A DNA stretch of 64,000 nt from JAAYTL01 sp031460505 (GCA_031460505.1 JAVKTT010000005.1:186001-250000); one strand, 5' to 3'. Numbered from the stretch's first letter, positions 1-9,615 are shown. Numbers and translations are program-made. Notes: generated by a model from the letters alone, not told the origin.

Positions 1-1009
1 TTATTCTATCTAAATCAAGGTTAGGGTTACCTGCCATCAAGTCCATTACAGATATATTAAATCTTAATAATATAGTTGAAAGAGTATCATTCTCTCTAAC
101 TACATATATTGTTCCACCTGGACAAGGCATTGGGGGTTGGCTTTTTGGGATACAAATTAATTGACCTATTTGCAAATTATTTGGATCGATTCCTGGGTTT
201 GCTGCAATTAAGCTTGCTACAGTAACATTGTATCTCATAGCTATTGAGTATAGAGTATCTCCTGGTCTAACAACATAGTACAATCCATCACATGGCGGAG
301 GAGTAGAAGAACTCGGTATACAAATCACTTGACCTATTTGTAAGTTATTTGGATCAATTCCTGGGTTCAAAGCAATTATAGCATTTACTGTTGTGTTGTA
401 TGTTATTGCTAATTGGTATAAAGTATCTCCTTGTTTTATCGTATATGCAAAGGAACCTGGAGGGCATTGAGTAGGCGTGCTACTTGGTATACAAATCACT
501 TGACCTATTTGTAAATTATTTGGATCAATTCCTGGGTTCAAAGCAATTATAGCATTTACTGTTGTATTGTAAGTTATTGCTAATTGGTATAAAGTATCTC
601 CTTGTTTTATCGTATATGCAAAGGAACCTGGAGGGCATTGAGTTGGAGTACTGCTTGGTATACAAATCACTTGACCTATTTGCAAGTTATTTGGATCAAT
701 TCCTGGGTTCAAGGCAATTATAGCATTTACTGTTGTATTGTAAGTTATTGCTAATTGGTATAAAGTATCTCCTTGTTTTATCGTATATGCAAAGGAACCT
801 GCTGGACACTTAGTTGGAGTGCTACTTGGTATACAAATTCTTTGGCCTATTTGTAAATTGTTTGGGTTTATTCCTGGATTTATGGCTAATATAGCTTCAA
901 CTGTTGTATTATAGGTTCTAGCCAATTGATAGAGTGTGTCGCCCGCTTTTATTGTATAAGAAAAGCTACCACTAGGACAGCTACGGGACATTTCATTATA
1001 ATCCTTCAT
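1..1009 (-). CDS. Multi-LysM repeat protein (C-terminus outside window)
   Basis: The frame runs from ATG at 1009 off the left edge, so about 336 N-terminal residues are seen and the C-terminus is missing. It holds five complete LysM modules and part of a sixth, each with the GDTLYQLA...YNTTV...NPGI(D/N)PNNLQIGQ.ICIP pattern. LysM domains bind N-acetylglucosamine polymers such as peptidoglycan. The N-terminus (MKDYNEMSRSC) has no signal peptide, unlike a secreted hydrolase, so a spore-coat or cortex-binding role is possible (inference). Modules repeat every 171 bp (57 codons), the middle ones almost identical in DNA. An AGGTGG ribosome site at 1015-1020 supports this start. Any catalytic domain would lie beyond the window. 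Confidence 0.9.
   Translation of the reverse strand, partial: MKDYNEMSRSCPSGSFSYTIKAGDTLYQLARTYNTTVEAILAINPGINPNNLQIGQRICIPSSTPTKCPAGSFAYTIKQGDTLYQLAITYNTTVNAIIALNPGIDPNNLQIGQVICIPSSTPTQCPPGSFAYTIKQGDTLYQLAITYNTTVNAIIALNPGIDPNNLQIGQVICIPSSTPTQCPPGSFAYTIKQGDTLYQLAITYNTTVNAIIALNPGIDPNNLQIGQVICIPSSSTPPPCDGLYYVVRPGDTLYSIAMRYNVTVASLIAANPGIDPNNLQIGQLICIPKSQPPMPCPGGTIYVVRENDTLSTILLRFNISVMDLMAGNPNLDLDRI
141..830 (-). repeat. 171-bp tandem coding repeats of LysM modules
   Basis: The same DNA landmark (cttggtatacaaat or a close variant) recurs at about 312, 483, 654 and 825, exactly 171 bp apart, with a more diverged copy near 147. The three central units are nearly identical at nucleotide level, which points to recent duplication or gene conversion. 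Copy number may differ between strains and may be collapsed in short-read assemblies. Confidence 0.9.
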
Positions 1010-1063
1010 CTTAACCACCTTTCTTTCATTAATCTTTGCATTATATATTATGCAGAGATTTGG

Positions 1064-2383
1064 TTAAGCGTTACTTACACTTTTCTTGAAAAGAATATAA
1101 TTATATATAATAGGAATATAAAGATAGAAGGCAAAAGGTACAATCTTCACTGGGCTAACCTCTAAGGTATTAGCTATAACAAAGTTTGCAATATTCCATG
1201 GAATAACAGCTGATAATAATATTGTAGTATTTGATATATCAGTTGCTAATTCATAATTGTCTATATCTAGTTTTTCATATACCTTTTTCATCATTTGGCT
1301 TGTCATTACAACTGCTATTGATTGATTACCACCATATGCTGCACAGACTAATGATGCTACCGCTGTAGCAAGATATAATTTCGCCCTTGTATCAACCTTT
1401 CTAAATAAATTATAAGACTTATCAAATAAACCTATTTTTTCTAAGACACCTGCCATTGCACAGGAAACAAATATGACATAACCTGGCTTCATCATAGATA
1501 AAACTCCACCACCCTTTAATATAGTTACTAAAGGGTTTGAAGGCTCTAATTTATATCCATAGAATAATGTCTTAAATAAGTCTAGTACTTCCACGTTTTG
1601 AATTGATACTGCAATAAATGATCCGATAATGATGCTAACTATCATAGCAATTCTAACATTTATTTGAAGTATGCTTAAAGTTAACATGATTAGAGCCGGA
1701 AGCAATACCCAAAAATTAATTACAAAATATTCATCTATATCTTGCAAGATAGTATTTCCTGATGTATCTAACGGATTATTTAGAGATAATAAAAAGTATA
1801 TTAATATAGAAACAATAAGTGGTATAATTGTTGTTTTTCTAAATCTCTTTAACATTGGATAAAACTCAGTATCAGTTAAATTTGAAACCAGACTTGCACT
1901 AGAAGACATAGGCGATGCCCTATCTCCAACATAGCAAGCTGCTAGAATTGTACCACCAACCAGATTAAGGTTTATATCTCCGCTTCTAGCCATGATTATT
2001 AGTACTACCCCTATAGTACTTGCTGTACCTAGAGATGAACCCAATATATATGAAACTAATGATGTGGCAAGAAATGCGAATACTACGAAAAATCTTGGAT
2101 CCATAACTTTCATGGCATAATAAACTGTTGCAGGAATAGTCCCTGATGATAGCCATGAAGCTGTCACTAATCCAATAAGTAAAAATATTTTTAATACAAC
2201 AACTGATCTCTTTCCACCTTTCCATGCACTATGTATGATATCTTCTGTTGTATATCCTATTTTAAAAGCTATGATTACAAATATAATTAAACTTAAAGAT
2301 ATACTGTAGCCTATAAAAATACCTTTAAATACTCCAAATAACAAAATAATAAAAGATAATAGTAAACCGATTAGCAACTCCAT
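1064..2383 (-). CDS. nhaC: NhaC-family Na+/H+ antiporter
   Basis: 439 residues made almost wholly of hydrophobic segments (about 11-12 predicted by eye), typical of the NhaC ion-transporter family. Seen directly: the glycine/serine-rich stretch SSLGTASTIG near residue 116 and the family-type GDRASPMSSSASLVSN segment near residue 154. Members exchange Na+ for protons at the membrane for Na+ and pH homeostasis; some relatives (MleN type) couple the exchange to malate and lactate, so the substrate is not certain. It is a single-gene unit: the LysM gene lies downstream and a strong hairpin (2417-2450) separates it from murI upstream. Confidence 0.85.
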   Translation of the reverse strand: MELLIGLLLSFIILLFGVFKGIFIGYSISLSLIIFVIIAFKIGYTTEDIIHSAWKGGKRSVVVLKIFLLIGLVTASWLSSGTIPATVYYAMKVMDPRFFVVFAFLATSLVSYILGSSLGTASTIGVVLIIMARSGDINLNLVGGTILAACYVGDRASPMSSSASLVSNLTDTEFYPMLKRFRKTTIIPLIVSILIYFLLSLNNPLDTSGNTILQDIDEYFVINFWVLLPALIMLTLSILQINVRIAMIVSIIIGSFIAVSIQNVEVLDLFKTLFYGYKLEPSNPLVTILKGGGVLSMMKPGYVIFVSCAMAGVLEKIGLFDKSYNLFRKVDTRAKLYLATAVASLVCAAYGGNQSIAVVMTSQMMKKVYEKLDIDNYELATDISNTTILLSAVIPWNIANFVIANTLEVSPVKIVPFAFYLYIPIIYNYILFKKSVSNA

Positions 2384-2416
2384 TTTATCATCCTTTGCAT
2401 GAAATAATAAACCACA

Positions 2417-2450
2417 GGTCCTAAATCCTATCTTGGCAGGATTTAGGACC
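2417..2450 (-). terminator. Hairpin downstream of murI
   Basis: A perfect 13-bp stem (GGTCCTAAATCCT / AGGATTTAGGACC) with an 8-nt loop lies between the stop of murI and the start of nhaC. The T-tract on the minus strand is weak (TTTATTATTTC), so it may be a poor terminator or a processing hairpin. Confidence 0.6.
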
Positions 2451-2479
2451 TATAATAAAAAAACATTTTTATATCACAT

Positions 2480-3265
2480 TTAAATTTCAATTATATTATC
2501 AGGCTTTTCAATAGTTAAAATATCTAGCATTTTATAATAAATATCCTTGCTACCTGTTGTATAAATTTGAAATTCAGACTTTTCCAGCTCACTTTTTTGT
2601 CCTTTACTTGAAAGTAAATTATCAATATACATAACTTGCTCATATGCTGGATTGATAAAGTTTATTTTAGGATTGTTTTTAATAAATTTATCTATTACTA
2701 TTGGATAATGAGTACATCCTAAGATGACGTCCCTTACATTTCTTTTAGATAATAGATTTGTCATATGTAGATTAACCAATTCTTGTACTTCATCATCTGT
2801 AAAGCTTCCACTATCTATTATTCCAGCAAGAGTAGGACAGCCCTCTGAAACAATCTCTACAGATTCATCTTGTTCTCTGATAAGTTTATCATAGGCAGCT
2901 GTACTTACAGTGAACATTGTAGCAATAACTCCAACTTCTTTGATACTTTCCCTTACGACATAATCTGCTGTAGGTTTTATGATATTAACCACAGGTATAT
3001 TGTAACTAGAGAAATACTTGTCCACTATAGTTGAAATAGTATTACATGCAACTGCTACTAACTTTACATCCTTTTCAATTAAAAAATCAATCATGTTCTT
3101 TGTTAACTCATATATTTCTTGTTCAGTCTTGTTACCATAAGGAACATTTTTGTTATCACCTAAATATATAATGCTCTCTTGTGGAAATACATTTCGAAAC
3201 TCTTTTACAACTGTCAAACCTCCTACTCCAGAGTCTATTACACCAATAGCTCTATTATCTCCCAT
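2480..3265 (-). CDS. murI: Glutamate racemase
   Basis: 261 residues, the usual length. Interconverts L- and D-glutamate, supplying D-glutamate for peptidoglycan. The family signatures are present: DSGVGG at residues 11-16, the first catalytic cysteine in ACNT at about Cys74, and the second in GCTHYP near residue 184. These two cysteines act as the acid/base pair of this cofactor-independent racemase. The gene stands alone, with a hairpin after it and a 61-bp gap from the radical-SAM gene upstream. Confidence 0.96.
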   Translation of the reverse strand: MGDNRAIGVIDSGVGGLTVVKEFRNVFPQESIIYLGDNKNVPYGNKTEQEIYELTKNMIDFLIEKDVKLVAVACNTISTIVDKYFSSYNIPVVNIIKPTADYVVRESIKEVGVIATMFTVSTAAYDKLIREQDESVEIVSEGCPTLAGIIDSGSFTDDEVQELVNLHMTNLLSKRNVRDVILGCTHYPIVIDKFIKNNPKINFINPAYEQVMYIDNLLSSKGQKSELEKSEFQIYTTGSKDIYYKMLDILTIEKPDNIIEI

Positions 3266-3326
3266 ATATATCCCCCCACATTTTCAGAATATTATATCAA
3301 CATACATAATAATCTCATATCGAGTA

Positions 3327-4244
3327 TTATCTGTCAAACCTTTTACCCTGAAAAGTAGCTCTAATTTTTAATTCTTTATCTATGGATGTTAGTACCTTTA
3401 ATTTGTTTAAGCTCCATTTTGGTTCGATTAGTAAATCTTTCTTACCATCACCTGTTATCCTATGGATTATCATGGATTTAGGTAATAATTCTAAAGCATC
3501 TACAACTACTGATATATATTCATCCATAGTCATTATTGGAAAAGGATTTTTATTATAATAATCATATAAATCTGTATCTTTTTGTATATAAAGAGAATGG
3601 AGTTTGATACCCCATGTATTAGTACTTGCTACATGTTTCACGGATTGAAGAATATCTTCTTTTGCTTCATAAGGAAGACCAATTATTAGATGGGTTACTA
3701 TTTTTATATTATTTTCTCTTAATTTTTCTATTGCCTTATCATATGTTTCTAATTTATATCCTCGTCTTATAAATTTAGTGGTTTTCTCATGTATGGTCTG
3801 TAATCCTAGTTCAATCCAAAGAAATGTCTTTTTATTGATTTCAGATAATAACTCTATAACCTCATCATCCAGACAATCTGGTCTAGTTGCTATAGCTATA
3901 CCAACTACTCCTTCCAACTCTAATGCTTCATAGTATAGCTTTTTTAATGAGTCAACTGGTGCATATGTGTTAGTGAAGCTTTGAAAGTATATAATATATT
4001 TATCTGAATCCCATTTCTTTGATATGAGTTTCTTTTGAGATTCTACCTGCTCGCTTAAAGACATAGTTCTTGATCCTGCAAATTCCCCCGAACCTTCTTC
4101 TGAACAGAATATACAGCCTCGGCTTCCCTTAGTACCATCTCTATTTGGACAGCTAAATCCTCCATCTATGGATAGTTTTATGACTTTACCACCAAAGATC
4201 TTGTTTAACTCATTATTTAAAGTATTGTATCTTTTATTACTCAT
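3327..4244 (-). CDS. Radical SAM protein, TIGR01212/YhcC family
   Basis: 305 residues. Near the N-terminus it has a cysteine cluster, SCPNRDGTKGSRGCIFC, with the spacing of the TIGR01212 (YhcC) radical-SAM family, which binds a 4Fe-4S cluster and S-adenosylmethionine. The core continues with the beta/alpha barrel pattern (IATRPDCL, WIELGLQT). The reaction of this family is not firmly known to me. The start overlaps the end of citX by 8 nt, so it is the last gene of a citG-citX-radical SAM operon. That link to citrate-lyase prosthetic-group genes may be only positional. Confidence 0.85.
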   Translation of the reverse strand: MSNKRYNTLNNELNKIFGGKVIKLSIDGGFSCPNRDGTKGSRGCIFCSEEGSGEFAGSRTMSLSEQVESQKKLISKKWDSDKYIIYFQSFTNTYAPVDSLKKLYYEALELEGVVGIAIATRPDCLDDEVIELLSEINKKTFLWIELGLQTIHEKTTKFIRRGYKLETYDKAIEKLRENNIKIVTHLIIGLPYEAKEDILQSVKHVASTNTWGIKLHSLYIQKDTDLYDYYNKNPFPIMTMDEYISVVVDALELLPKSMIIHRITGDGKKDLLIEPKWSLNKLKVLTSIDKELKIRATFQGKRFDR

Positions 4245-4755
4245 TTTTATAATCCTTCCATAAAGTCACTATTCCATTATATAAATCCTCATAAGTATGG
4301 TCTTTCTCCTTAGCACATACTCTTGCATCTTTATTACATAAGAGGCATCTTCTTGAGTTAAGCCCTATATCGATTCTACTGATTTGGTTGTGTTCTTTAT
4401 CAAATACATCTATATCAAATATTCTACCAAGAGAATGACTCTCTTCTAGCTCTACTAGCATTTTTTTTAATTCTAGAGCTTCTAAATCAACAGCCATATA
4501 TCCTTCACTTCCGGTATGTTTATTTATCACTTCTTTGTATATTATCATGATATTATTCTTTTTTAGTATTTTTGTAATTGCATCTATTCCTTCTTCATGT
4601 ATTTCTCTATACATTTCGTTATCTTTTATAACACCAGGTGTATTTAGGGTAAAGGATATTAGACTTGATTTATATTCCTTTAACAAGTCTAATTGCTTAT
4701 CCCTTCTATCTTCCCTAGATTGTAATATTTCCAAAATTACTTTTTCATCAATCAT
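4237..4755 (-). CDS. citX: Apo-citrate lyase phosphoribosyl-dephospho-CoA transferase (CitX)
   Basis: 172 residues, matching CitX. Seen: N-terminal REDRRDKQ, the central GSEGYMAVD stretch and the C-terminal RRCLLCNKDARVCAKEKDH cysteine/histidine segment typical of CitX. The enzyme moves the triphosphoribosyl-dephospho-CoA group onto the citrate lyase acyl-carrier subunit. Its start overlaps the citG stop by 4 nt and its end overlaps the radical-SAM gene by 8 nt, so the three are translationally coupled. No citrate lyase subunit genes (citD, citE, citF) are present in this window. Confidence 0.87.
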   Translation of the reverse strand: MIDEKVILEILQSREDRRDKQLDLLKEYKSSLISFTLNTPGVIKDNEMYREIHEEGIDAITKILKKNNIMIIYKEVINKHTGSEGYMAVDLEALELKKMLVELEESHSLGRIFDIDVFDKEHNQISRIDIGLNSRRCLLCNKDARVCAKEKDHTYEDLYNGIVTLWKDYKNE

Positions 4756-5624
4756 ATTTTATCACCATTTTTTAATATATACATCATCAAACTTACTGCT
4801 AACAAATCTGCTGAGCCTCCAGGACTGATGTTTTTATCAATAAAGTCCTTGTCCATGGATTCAATATATTTCTTTCCTTCTTGAGTAAAGTACCCACCTA
4901 GGCCTATGGCCTTCTTGGATTCTGTCTGAACATAATTTAATACATCCATATTGTGCCTTCCTAGGACATTACTATCCTCTGTATATGCCATAAGATGAAG
5001 TAGTACTTGTATAAGTACATAATTAATATGAAAATCATCTAATAAAAGTTCTTCAAGAATAGGTAATGATATATCTAGGATGGTTTTAAAACCTGATTCT
5101 ACTTCTCCACGAATTCCCTTTGTCCCATATTTTATATATAGCATTTCTCCATATGTAAGATTTGATTTATTGTGGGCACTATCTAATTCCTTAGTAATAC
5201 CATTTGTAATCAACATTACACGGTTTGATATTTCTTTATAATCAAATACTAAATTATCTAATTCTTTAAATAAACTTCCTACAGCTGCTGCAATTATTCC
5301 CATAGAAAAGATAATTCCTTTATGGGTATTTATTCCTTTTGTTGCTTGAAACATATCCTGTTCAGCCTTAATCCCTATGGGTCTAAGATCTGCTAATAAG
5401 TAACCATAATCATTACCTGTAAAATCTATTCCTGATTCAGCACAGTTGTAAAAGTATGAAGATAATACTGAACTACTTCTTAAAAAAGTGAAGAAGTCCA
5501 TATCTTTATGAGCTCCCGAATTAAACCTATCTACAAGACCTGGTTTTGGTGACGTAGCTACTTCAAATAATATTGATTTAATTGCTATATTTGATACATA
5601 CTCACAAAACTCGTATTTAGTCAT
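4752..5624 (-). CDS. citG: Triphosphoribosyl-dephospho-CoA synthase (CitG)
   Basis: 290 residues. Makes 2'-(5''-triphosphoribosyl)-3'-dephospho-CoA from ATP and dephospho-CoA, the precursor of the citrate lyase prosthetic group. Recognisable family features are ATSPKPGLVDRFNSGAHKDM near residue 23, RPIGIKAEQDMFQATKGINT near the middle, THKG, and the C-terminal SPGGSADLLAVSLMM. First gene of the operon with citX and the radical-SAM gene; the ATG is preceded by GAGGGATTAG. A CitG-like enzyme can also serve malonate decarboxylase (MdcB), but the citX neighbour favours citrate lyase. Confidence 0.9.
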   Translation of the reverse strand: MTKYEFCEYVSNIAIKSILFEVATSPKPGLVDRFNSGAHKDMDFFTFLRSSSVLSSYFYNCAESGIDFTGNDYGYLLADLRPIGIKAEQDMFQATKGINTHKGIIFSMGIIAAAVGSLFKELDNLVFDYKEISNRVMLITNGITKELDSAHNKSNLTYGEMLYIKYGTKGIRGEVESGFKTILDISLPILEELLLDDFHINYVLIQVLLHLMAYTEDSNVLGRHNMDVLNYVQTESKKAIGLGGYFTQEGKKYIESMDKDFIDKNISPGGSADLLAVSLMMYILKNGDKI

Positions 5625-5743
5625 CTAATCCCTCTTTAATATGTTCTATTATCTATATTATAGACTATAAAAAGTGAATTGCAAAATAAGAATATTATTC
5701 TCGTTTGTGAGTAAGATAATATTAAAATACTAAGGAGGATTAT

Positions 5744-5911
5744 ATGGCTAAGAATAAATTTAAAGACAAACATATGGGTAAACCAATTGAAAATCATAAT
5801 ACTGCTGCTTGGGCTAATCAGTTTGAGCTAAAACCAGTATCTCAAGTAAGCATACCAGATGATGAACAAGTAGAAAATGCTAAGGACTATGTTGACGCAA
5901 ATAAAAAATAA
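5744..5911 (+). CDS. Small DUF3787-type spore-surface-like protein
   Basis: 55 residues, beginning MAKNKFKDKHMGKPIENH, with an ideal AAGGAGG site 5-8 nt before the ATG. The HMGKPIE, TAAWAN and KPVSQV...EQVENAKDYV segments match my memory of the DUF3787 family of small clostridial proteins, a member of which is named as a spore-surface protein in Clostridioides difficile. Charged, soluble, no cysteine and no signal peptide. It is the only plus-strand gene in the first 12 kb and ends at a bidirectional hairpin shared with PFOR. Confidence 0.75.
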   Translation: MAKNKFKDKHMGKPIENHNTAAWANQFELKPVSQVSIPDDEQVENAKDYVDANKK

Positions 5912-5919
5912 TCGATTAA

Positions 5920-5945
5920 AAAGAAGGCTATCTTTAGCCTTCTTT
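5920..5945. terminator. Bidirectional terminator (small spore gene / PFOR)
   Basis: A perfect 10-bp stem, AAAGAAGGCT / AGCCTTCTTT, with loop ATCTTT. It lies between two convergent genes, and both arms end in A or T runs, so it can act in both directions. Confidence 0.85.
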
Positions 5946-5956
5946 CATTTTATCTT

Positions 5957-8900
5957 CTATAATACATGATCTTCAGATAATTTTTTGTATTTTCTATATC
6001 TCTCTTCTGCATCTTCTTTAGATTTTTCATATAGATCCTCAGCATATTCAGGGAATACATTGGCAAGTGATGAATATCTGATTTCTCCCTTTATGAAATC
6101 TTTATAATCAGCAAATGGTTCTTTAGAATCAAGGGTAAATGGATTTTTTCCTTCCTCTTTAAGCAATGGATTGTATCTATAAAGGTGCCAGTATCCTGCT
6201 TCTACGGCTTTTCTTTCTTCCATCATACTAGTTCCCATACCTGTTCTGATTCCATGACTTATACAAGGTGAATATCCAATAATCAATGAAGGCCCAGGAT
6301 AGGCTTCAGCCTCTTTAATAGCCTTTATTGTTTGATTCATATCAGCTCCCATGGCTATTTGTGCTACATAAATATATCCATAGGTCATGGAAATGAGACC
6401 TAAATCCTTCTTCTTAGTCCTTTTACCTCCAGCAGCAAATTTTGCTACACTTGATTTAGGTGTTGATTTAGAAGCCTGACCTCCAGTATTTGAATAGATT
6501 TCAGTATCCATTACAAATATATTTATGTCATCTCCAGATGCTAGCACATGGTCCAATCCATTATAACCTATATCATATGCCCATCCATCTCCACCTATAG
6601 ACCAAACTGATCTCTTTATCAAGAAATCTTTTTTATCTAATATATCTTTAACTAATGTATTTGACTTATCTTGGTAGTTTTCTAATGCATCTAATACTTT
6701 TTCTGAAGCTAACTTAGATTCTTCACCATCATCCTTTTTGTCTAGCCATTCTTTTATTACAGCCTTTATACTTTCATCTAGAGAAGAATTTAATGCTTCA
6801 TCCATTAACTCAACCAGCTTCCCTCTTGATTGTTTCACTCCAAGAAGCATACCATATCCAAATTCTGCCCCATCTTCAAAGAGAGGATTTATCCATGCAG
6901 GTCCTTTACCGTCAGCAGTTGTACAATATGCAATTGATGGTGCGGATCCTCCCCATATTGATGAACATCCAGTAGCATTTGAAATCATCATTCTATCACC
7001 AAATAACTGGGTTAATAGTCTTATATAAGGTGTTTCACCACAACCCGGACATGCACCATTGAATTCTAATAATGGTCGTTTAAATTGACTACCCCTTAAT
7101 GTAAATTTGCCTCCTACTTCCTTTTGTGTAAGGGTCATTGCAAATTCCCAGTTATCAGATTGGGTATCCATTTCATGCTCTGCAGGTTGCATAATTAAAG
7201 CCTTACCTTTTGCAGGGCAAACATCGGCACAGTTTCCACATCCAGTACAATCCAGTGGAGATACCTGTACTCTTAATTGATATTCTTCAAATCCTTTACC
7301 ACTTGCCTTTTTAGTTTCAAAGGCATCTGGCTTTCTACTGACCTCTTCTTCATCTAGAAGCATTAGCCTAATAGTTGCATGTGGACATACATAAGAACAT
7401 CTACCACACTGTATACATCTTTCTAGTATCCACTCTGGAACTTGAGGTGCTATACCTCTTTTCTCATATGCTGTTACACCTAATGGGAAGGTTCCATCTT
7501 CCATCCCAACAAATGCACTTACAGGTAATTCGTCCCCTTCTTGTCTAGCCATTGGTCTCTCGATTTCCTTTATGAAATCTGGTAGTTGTTTTACTTCTCC
7601 TTCGTCATCATCTTCAGCATCTGCCCAACTAGCTGGAACTTCAACTTCTATCAATCCACTAATTGCATTGTCAATTGCTTTATGATTTTTTTCTACAACA
7701 TCCTTGCCCTTCCTACCATACATTTCTACTACATTTTCCTTTAGATACTCTAAAGCCTTATCAATAGGAATAATGTCAGCAAGTTTGAAGAATACAGATT
7801 GCATAACCATATTGATTCTATTTCCAAGTCCTACTTCAGACGCAATTTTCATAGCATCAATAATGTAAAATTTAATATTATTTTGCGCTATATAGTTTCT
7901 AATGGTATCAGGTATTTTTTCTTCTAATTCACTTACTTCCCATGGACAGTTCAGTACAAATGTACCACCCTTTTTTAATCCCTTTAAAAGATCCAACTTA
8001 TATATAAAGGAACTATTGTGACATGCTACATAATCAGCATCATACACAAGGTATGGTGATCTTAATGGTTTGTCGCCAAACTTTAAATGAGAAACTGTGG
8101 TTCCACCTGATTTTTTACTATCATATGAGAAATATCCTTGAACATATTTATCAGTTTTATCTCCTATAATGCTTATTGCGGTCTTATTAGCTCCAACTGT
8201 ACCATCAGATCCTAAACCCCATATTCTACATTGAATTGTTCCCTTAGGTGTTGTATCTACAATATCTTCCTCTGGAAGTGATAAGTGGGTAACATCATCT
8301 ACTATACCTATGGTAAATCTGTCTAATGGGCTATCTTTCTTAAGATTGTTAAATACAGCTATAATTTGAGAAGGACGTGTATCCTTACCAGATAAACCAT
8401 ATCTACCACCAATTATCAAAGGAGCATTTCCCATATCCTTAAGAGCTTTTACAACATCAAGATATAAAGGTTCACCACCAGCCCCCGGTTCCTTAGTTCT
8501 ATCCAATACTGCTATCTTCTTAACAGTCTTAGGTAATGCTTCTAATAGGTGTTTTTCTGAAAAAGGTCTATATAAATGAACATTAATAAGACCATATTTC
8601 TCTCCCTTAGAATTCAAGTGATCTATGGTTTCAGATATGGTATCACATACAGACCCCATAGCAATAATAACATGTTCTGCATTTTCACAACCATAATAAT
8701 CGAATAATTTATACTTACGTCCAGTTTTCTCAGCAAATTTATCCATATAGTTTTGAACTATATCAGGAACTGCATTATAAAATGGGTTACTACTTTCTCT
8801 TTGCTGGAAGAATATATCTGGATTCTGTGTGGTACCTCTTGCAACTGGATGATTTGGACTTAAAGCCCTATTTTTAAATTCTTCAATAGCCTTGAAATCT

Positions 8901-9481
8901 ACCAATTCTTCTATCAACTTATAATCTACAACCTCAATTTTTTGATACTCATGTGATGTCCTGAATCCATCAAAAAAATGTATAAATGGAAGTCTAGATT
9001 TAATTGCCGAAAGATGCGAGATTATACCTAAATCCATACATTGTTGCGGATTAACTGAAGCAAGCATGGCAACCCCAGTTTGTCTACAAGCCATAACATC
9101 CTGATGATCCCCATAAATAGATAAGGCGTGGGTTCCAATAGTTCTAGCTGATACATGAAACACTCCAGGTAATAGCTCTCCGGACATTTTGTATAAATTT
9201 GGTATCATCAATAATAAACCCTGGGATGCAGTGTATGTAGAAGCCAATGAGCCAGCTTGTAAAGAACCCCTCATTGTACCTACAGCACCCGCCTCTGATT
9301 GCATCTCAACAACTTTAACAGTTTGATTAAAGATATTTTTATTACCATGTGCAGCCCATTCATCAACTACCTCAGCCATTGGAGTTGAGGGAGTTATAGG
9401 GAAAATTGATGAAACTTCCGTCAAAGCATAGGATGCATAAGCAGCAGCCTGATTACCATCCATTGTTTGAAATTTGCTCAT
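5957..9481 (-). CDS. nifJ: Pyruvate:ferredoxin (flavodoxin) oxidoreductase
   Basis: 1174 residues, the full-length single-chain homodimeric form. Oxidises pyruvate and CoA to acetyl-CoA and CO2, reducing ferredoxin. Domain order: N-terminal pyrimidine-binding domain (SSIFPITPSTPMAEVVDEW), transketolase C-like domain, gamma domain, a two-cluster ferredoxin insert (CIQCGRCSYVCPHA and CTGCGNCADVCP, about residues 690-760), then the thiamine-diphosphate domain with ACPGCGETPY, GGDGWAYDIGY and DTEIYSNTGGQ. The ribosome site AAAGGAGA is about 12 nt from the ATG, slightly long. A single-gene unit. An inverted repeat (GTTCT-N12-AGAAC, near 9549-9571) lies upstream and may be regulatory. Confidence 0.98.
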   Translation of the reverse strand: MSKFQTMDGNQAAAYASYALTEVSSIFPITPSTPMAEVVDEWAAHGNKNIFNQTVKVVEMQSEAGAVGTMRGSLQAGSLASTYTASQGLLLMIPNLYKMSGELLPGVFHVSARTIGTHALSIYGDHQDVMACRQTGVAMLASVNPQQCMDLGIISHLSAIKSRLPFIHFFDGFRTSHEYQKIEVVDYKLIEELVDFKAIEEFKNRALSPNHPVARGTTQNPDIFFQQRESSNPFYNAVPDIVQNYMDKFAEKTGRKYKLFDYYGCENAEHVIIAMGSVCDTISETIDHLNSKGEKYGLINVHLYRPFSEKHLLEALPKTVKKIAVLDRTKEPGAGGEPLYLDVVKALKDMGNAPLIIGGRYGLSGKDTRPSQIIAVFNNLKKDSPLDRFTIGIVDDVTHLSLPEEDIVDTTPKGTIQCRIWGLGSDGTVGANKTAISIIGDKTDKYVQGYFSYDSKKSGGTTVSHLKFGDKPLRSPYLVYDADYVACHNSSFIYKLDLLKGLKKGGTFVLNCPWEVSELEEKIPDTIRNYIAQNNIKFYIIDAMKIASEVGLGNRINMVMQSVFFKLADIIPIDKALEYLKENVVEMYGRKGKDVVEKNHKAIDNAISGLIEVEVPASWADAEDDDEGEVKQLPDFIKEIERPMARQEGDELPVSAFVGMEDGTFPLGVTAYEKRGIAPQVPEWILERCIQCGRCSYVCPHATIRLMLLDEEEVSRKPDAFETKKASGKGFEEYQLRVQVSPLDCTGCGNCADVCPAKGKALIMQPAEHEMDTQSDNWEFAMTLTQKEVGGKFTLRGSQFKRPLLEFNGACPGCGETPYIRLLTQLFGDRMMISNATGCSSIWGGSAPSIAYCTTADGKGPAWINPLFEDGAEFGYGMLLGVKQSRGKLVELMDEALNSSLDESIKAVIKEWLDKKDDGEESKLASEKVLDALENYQDKSNTLVKDILDKKDFLIKRSVWSIGGDGWAYDIGYNGLDHVLASGDDINIFVMDTEIYSNTGGQASKSTPKSSVAKFAAGGKRTKKKDLGLISMTYGYIYVAQIAMGADMNQTIKAIKEAEAYPGPSLIIGYSPCISHGIRTGMGTSMMEERKAVEAGYWHLYRYNPLLKEEGKNPFTLDSKEPFADYKDFIKGEIRYSSLANVFPEYAEDLYEKSKEDAEERYRKYKKLSEDHVL

Positions 9482-9572
9482 ATTATTTTATATCTCCTTT
9501 CCAAATATTGCTTTACAAAATACAATAATAGTTTAACCAAAAGTTCTTAAAATAATATGAGAACATAAACAA

Positions 9573-9605
9573 AATGACACAGGAGAAGTTTCCCTCTGTG
9601 TCATT
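9573..9605 (-). terminator. Terminator of the crp-hemerythrin-fprA operon
   Basis: AATGACACAGGAG pairs with CTCTGTGTCATT (12 bp with one bulged G). On the minus strand the stem is followed by TTTTGTTTATG. It sits 11 bp past the fprA stop. Confidence 0.85.
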
Positions 9606-9615
9606 GGTTTTATAA

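Noticed and set aside
1..900. Regular repeats that could suggest a CRISPR array
   Set aside because: The period is 171 bp with no unique spacers, and the units translate into LysM modules in one continuous frame.
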